From contig OX387190.1 of the NCBI GenBank assembly GCA_947561395.2, positions 35,700,392 through 35,764,391 of the forward strand: a stretch of DNA of 64,000 bases, given 5' to 3'. The DNA comes from Buxus sempervirens. Taxonomy: Eukaryota > Streptophyta > Magnoliopsida > Buxales > Buxaceae. Shown piece by piece: positions 59,632 through 64,000 of this stretch. The notes beneath the pieces are model-generated. The model ran no database searches and was not told the origin of the DNA. It saw only the letters and a program-made list of their open reading frames with translations. The first letter of the stretch is position 1; every line of letters starts with the position of its first letter. A program made the translations under genes and the position numbers.

Positions 59632-60339
59632 TTCCCATCTCTCTCATTAATTTGTTATCTCCCATATAGAATTAGGTAGGTCTTAAATGAACATAATCAA
59701 GTTTTTGAATCCAATATGCTACCTATATATAAATCCACCATGATCATGTGAAGTCATATTAAAGGAGTATGCTTTATAAGTGCTAAATTAAAACCAAAAT
59801 CCAACTTTATGTAAACTTTCTAAGATATAAATATTGGATTTGAGAAATCATAGTTTGAAATTCTTTTTTCAAACAACGATTCAGGAAACAAATAAAATCT
59901 TACATCCTTGGACTCCAAATCATTGTAATGTATTTATTTCCTCTATAGTTTAACTCGAAATCATGACAACAGTGAGGTGGTTACGTTAGATGTCTTAAAT
60001 CTTTATGTGAGTGTAGAAATTGCTTTGTACATAGGCTTCAAACAGTCAAACCATGTGCAACTCTAATTCTCATCTATGATTTGGACTAATAGCAAAAAGT
60101 CATATAGCACAGAAGCTGTCTTTGCTTGCTTAATTAACCTCCTATTATAGAGCATGTTACGATACACATTGATCACTCATCCATGTGGCTTTCCATACGG
60201 ATCGAAAGGTCTAACCTATTTTCCTGTGGTCTTCCATCAAAATATAATATGAAATGGGTGGCTTTCTTTCTTCTTAGTTGATCGGTTCACAATCATCTTA
60301 TAAGGTACTAATATTTAATTTTATATTTTTAAAAATTTT
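59632..60339. other. Duplicated intergenic segment
   Basis: 59632-59985 is a close copy of 55432-55795. The remainder is AT-rich with no gene. Confidence 0.7.
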
Positions 60340-60427
60340 TACAATCCTCTGCCAAGACACATAGGTGAGGGGCCCACCAAGTAAAAATTTTATGGGCCCG
60401 ACTCCTGTGTCTTGGTGTAGACTTGTA
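60340..60427. mobile_element. Short fold-back element
   Basis: Inverted ends TACAA…CCAAGACACA and complement, with an inner GGGCCC pair, 88 bp. Similar in design to the MITE at 2519 but with no clear target duplication. Confidence 0.5.
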
Positions 60428-60465
60428 CCGTAGATGATACATCCCATAATTGCACAATTGCAACT

Positions 60466-63313
60466 TTTTTTTTTTTATATGCATTCCATAAACTAAAAAA
60501 AAAATAAAACGGTTATAAACTTACACAGAAAAAACTAATGAACAGATCTAGCAAAGGTTCTGCCTAGTAGGTCATCCCTTACACATTGATTGATCTCAGT
60601 AGGAAAATTTGAATACCAACAGCAAGAGAACTGATCCACAGCAAAGTTGGCTAGCCTGTCAGCCACGAAATTTGCTTCTATGAAGGCATGGACAATCTTG
60701 ACATTAACTAGCAATCCACATAAGTGTTTAGCTTCGTCAATCAGATGAGCGATCTTCCAAGGGGCTGGAGAGCCCGATAGCATACAGTCGACCAAAACTT
60801 TGGAATCACTTTCGATAATGACGATGGAGCTGTTAAGAGCAAGAGCAAGCTTGACACCCTCCACCAATGCCCGAGCCTCCGCAAAAATTGCATTATCAAC
60901 CCCAATATTTAGCACCATAGCACCAATAAGTCTTGCATCAGCATCACGAAGGGCAGCACCAATCCCTGCCACACCCGGGCAACCTCTAGCGACTCCATCA
61001 ATGTTAACTTTACGCAAAATTCCTCTCGGTCTTTCCCATCTACTAAGGATTTCTTTAGTGATCTGTTGACTGTGCTCCTTCTCCTTCTTCATTATTTCTT
61101 CAGAATCAATCTGCAAAGCCACAAATTTAGACATACATGAGTTCAAATCAGGTTTGCAATTTTCAAAGATGGTTTTGTTTCTAACATTCCAGACAATCCA
61201 AGCGATGTTGGTCCAAGCAGCCAACATCTTTTCCCTGCTTCTATGGTCATCTCCTCCCATAGCCCAAAGGTGATCAAACACCCATTCTTTACAGGAAGTT
61301 ACTTGAGTGCCCAGGAGGGAAAGCCGACCCCCCAAACACCCAAACGACAAGGCCCTGATGAAACTACACCTAAGAAAAAGATGAAGATTAGAATCTTGAC
61401 ATTGATTACAGAAAATGCACATTTCAATTGGGGCTCCGATCCTACTATGGAGCAAGTCATTAGTTAAATTTCCCCCTTGGAGGATATTCCACAGAAAAAA
61501 CCTAAGTTTCTGAGAGCATGGAATTTTCCAATGACCCAGCCAATACCTCTCTTCATTTATGTTTTCCTCAACATTTGATAAGAGATCATACGCAGATGCA
61601 ACCGAGTACATACCTGATGAAGTTCCCCTCCAGATCATTTTATCATTAGTAGCATACCTGTTGATGGGGATTTCACACATCTGGTAAGCCACCAGGGGAG
61701 GCCAAATGTTTTTAATGACCTCTGATTTCCACTCTTTTGCATCTTGGTCAATCAAGTCGGCGACCATTGAATACCTATCTTCATTCCCAACACTGTCTCC
61801 CATAAGCACCAGCTGGGCTTTCCAAGCTTTGTCGTTGCTATCAATATCATTACCTGTAGCCACACACCATCTTCTACCCGTGTCGATCACTTCCCTTAAA
61901 CTGCAGATCTGCTTCCACACCCAAGAGGAGCTGCGTTTGCATTTGGCTTTTAAGAAGTTACCATCAGGGAAGTACTTTTGTTTCAGCCAGTCAGTCCACA
62001 TCTTCCTCTCCCCCACAGCCAGGCTCCACGCCAATTTACCCATCATAGCAAGATTGAATTTTCTACTATTTTTGATATTTAGACCTCCAACTCTCTTGGG
62101 GAGACAAAGTTTTTCCCAGCTAAGAGTATGAATGGATTTCTCTTTAACCGGATGAAACCAGAAGAACCTGCGGGCTTCCTTATCAATTTTATCAGTTATT
62201 GTGAGCGGAATTTTCAAGGAACCCATGTAGAATTGAGAAGTGCTCATAAGAGTGGAGTTTAAGAGAGTTAACCTACCAGCTTGAGTTAACAATTTAGCTT
62301 TCCAGCCTCTCAGTTTCTTGTTGATTCTCTCCATCAGGTTATGGACGTTCTTAACTTTCGGAGCATTTAGAAATGTGGGTATGCCCAGATATTTACTAGG
62401 ACTCTTAGTAGGTTTAATACTAAAAGTCCTGGCAATGATACCTTTATCCCTACCTCTGACACACGGGCTAAAGAAGATTTCTGACTTGTCTCTGTTGATT
62501 TTATGCCTGACAATCTCGCAAAACCTGTCAAGCACCCAGTTAACATTATCAGCATTTAAAGCAGAAGCTCTACCAAACAGAATTAAGTCATCTGCATAGA
62601 GCAGATGGCTTATAGGTTCCCCTAGTCTGCAAGCCTTAATGCCATGAATGAAGTTTTCCTATTCGGCTTTAACAAGGGCATAAGATTGCAGTTGTTGAGT
62701 GAGGATAAAGATGCACGGAGACAGGGGGTCTCCCCTTATCCCTCTCGAGGGAGCAATTCTACCACAAGGTCTACCATTTATTAGCACACTATAAGTAACA
62801 GAGGAGATACAATGCATGATAAGATCAATAAATTTCTGATTAAAAACAAAAACATGCAAAGTTTTCTCAATAAATCCCCAGTCAAGTCTGTCATATGCCT
62901 TAACAAGATCAAGCTTTGCGGCAAACAAACCTTGCTTGGAATTCTTCTTTTTCTTACCAGTGATATAACTCTTGGGCAGTAATGATATTTTCATTGATGT
63001 TTATGCCCGGGACAAAAGCACTCTGATGGGGATAGATTAACTTGGGTATCAAAGGTCTAAGTCTGTCCACCAAAATTTTAGCAATTATTTTGTAGCAGAA
63101 GTTGCACAGACTAATGAGCCTATATTCAGAGATTTTCCTAGGGATTTCAATTTTGGGAATTAAGACAATGAAAGTGTGGTTAATTTTCTGATCAAACCAA
63201 CCATACTGAAAAAAATCTTTAACCATATTGCACACCTCATGCTTAACAATAACCCAATAGTTGCAGTAAAATACCCCCTGAAACCCATCCGGACCAGGGC
63301 TCTTGAGAGGACC
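60466..63313 (-). mobile_element. 5'-truncated L1-type LINE with target-site duplication
   Basis: An insertion of about 2.85 kb flanked by the exact 11-bp duplication CAATTGCAACT (60455-60465 and 63314-63324), with its A-tail next to the left copy. The minus strand encodes the reverse transcriptase from GPLKSPGPDGFQG onward, including AKLDLVKAYDRLDW and the catalytic YADD box, then the zinc-binding domain and an RNase H-like domain (VNIDGVAR, EARALVEGV, ESDSKVLVDC). It cannot be active as it stands: the 5' part with ORF1 and endonuclease is absent, one frameshift lies near 62960-62990, and a TAG interrupts the frame at 62659-62661. The last open stretch, 62535-60535, is 666 codons, so decay is modest. 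Confidence 0.94.
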
Positions 63314-63640
63314 CAATTGCAACTCACTTCCTTTTATTGAGGGTTGATATCAATCCGAAATCAAAACAGTTGACAAAAAAAAAACCGAATTTAAGTCGAT
63401 GACTGATATCTCGAAGCCGAAGAAAAAACCAAACCAACCTAACCTAACCTAAAATTACACGATTTGCGTCGGTTTAGTTCAGCTTAACAAGCCAACAGTT
63501 AGGGTTTAAACTACCCTTTTAAGTTGTTTTCAGCATAAGAGCCTAAGAGGCTGTCACGTATGTATGGCAAGGAAGCCGTGGGAGAGGGCAGCAATACATG
63601 CTTCTTCATCCAAATTACAACAGAAGAAACAGACAGTGGT
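63314..63640. other. Duplicated intergenic segment beyond the LINE
   Basis: 63314-63503 copies 55848-56036 and 63547-63640 copies the 3' flank of CYP81 (56680-56768). The piece matching 56040-56660 is absent here. Confidence 0.8.
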
Positions 63641-64000
63641 TCAGAGCTGAGAAAGCAGTTTGATCATGGTGGGACGCGGCTTACACTTGGCCTCCAGGGG
63701 CCGAGCTTTGGGTAAGGTGAGCCCAGTCCCCTCACTCATATCCACCTTCTCTTCTCCGATACGATCCCACTGGAAGCACTGAATCAATGAACCCAATGTG
63801 AGCTTCACCATCCGCGTTGCCAAGCCCTCCCCGGGACAGCTTCTCCTCCCAGACCCGAAAGGCATCAACTTGAACCCGTCTCTCCCCGCTTCAAGCCCTG
63901 CAAACCGCTCTGGTTTAAATCTAGTGGGCTCAGGCCATAGATTAGGGTCATTTTGAATCGCCCACAGATTAACCAGTAACATCGTGCCGCGAGGAACATG
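63641..64000 (-). CDS. Second CYP81-type P450, 3' part, runs off the window
   Basis: The frame is open to the window edge and reads [16 protein letters not shown] onward to KLLSQL and a stop at 63641. Of about 119 residues, 11-12 differ from the copy at 56769. The haem loop [12 protein letters not shown] and PERF are intact, and the last exon shows no damage. The rest of exon 2 and exon 1 should lie beyond 64000. Same strand and shared flanks show a tandem duplicate. Changes cluster near the C terminus (for example T/K, N/K and R/P), which might affect substrate fit. Whether the whole gene is functional cannot be seen here. Confidence 0.95.
   Translation of the reverse strand, partial: HVPRGTMLLVNLWAIQNDPNLWPEPTRFKPERFAGLEAGRDGFKLMPFGSGRRSCPGEGLATRMVKLTLGSLIQCFQWDRIGEEKVDMSEGTGLTLPKARPLEAKCKPRPTMIKLLSQL

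Overview
This is a window of nuclear DNA from a flowering plant. The evidence is multi-exon genes with GT/AG introns, plant-specific families (DUF620, snakin/GASA, CYP81, a plant-type NRAMP, an organelle-type SWIB protein) and plant transposon families (Cassandra TRIM, Tourist-like MITEs, hAT and Mutator-like MITEs, L1 and RTE LINE remnants). The intergenic DNA is AT-rich. I could not fix the species from sequence alone. Intron positions below were worked out by hand from reading frame, GT/AG sites and protein-family continuity; no transcript data were available.

Layout. 1-2 kb: nothing recognised. 2.0-4.3 kb (-): an ARM/TPR protein gene whose coding exon is split by a 134-bp Mutator-type MITE. 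4.8-5.9 kb: a hAT-type element with an exact 8-bp target duplication, carrying a dead piece of an F-box/LRR gene. 8.1-11.8 kb (-): a two-exon SWIB-domain gene with a 3.2-kb intron. 12.6 kb: a weak small-ORF candidate. 13.7-19.6 kb: a repeat island with two adjacent Tourist-like MITEs, an L1 LINE remnant, a complete Cassandra TRIM with 5S-rRNA-like LTRs, and a Harbinger-type element with a hAT copy nested in it. 22.0-24.1 kb (-): a three-exon DUF620 gene. 24-29 kb: intergenic, with a MITE and a SINE-like element.

30.1-41.2 kb (+): an eleven-exon LRR plus WD40 gene with two homologous, frame-compatible first exons and LINE debris and a MITE in its introns. 43.8-44.2 kb (+): a snakin/GASA peptide gene. 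45.3-48.6 kb (-): a five-exon Pumilio-family gene. 50.2-54.8 kb (-): a four-exon NRAMP metal transporter gene. 56.8-58.4 kb (-): a two-exon cytochrome P450 of the CYP81 type. 59.5-64.0 kb: a second, rearranged copy of the block from the NRAMP start to CYP81, carrying a broken NRAMP 5' fragment, a 5'-truncated L1 LINE with an 11-bp target duplication, and the 3' end of a second CYP81 gene that runs off the window.

The genes are independent plant loci and do not form a pathway. The linking theme is remodelling by transposons and segmental duplication: a MITE changed a protein C terminus, a hAT element captured a gene fragment, a promoter plus first exon was duplicated, and an NRAMP-CYP81 block was duplicated and then hit by a LINE.
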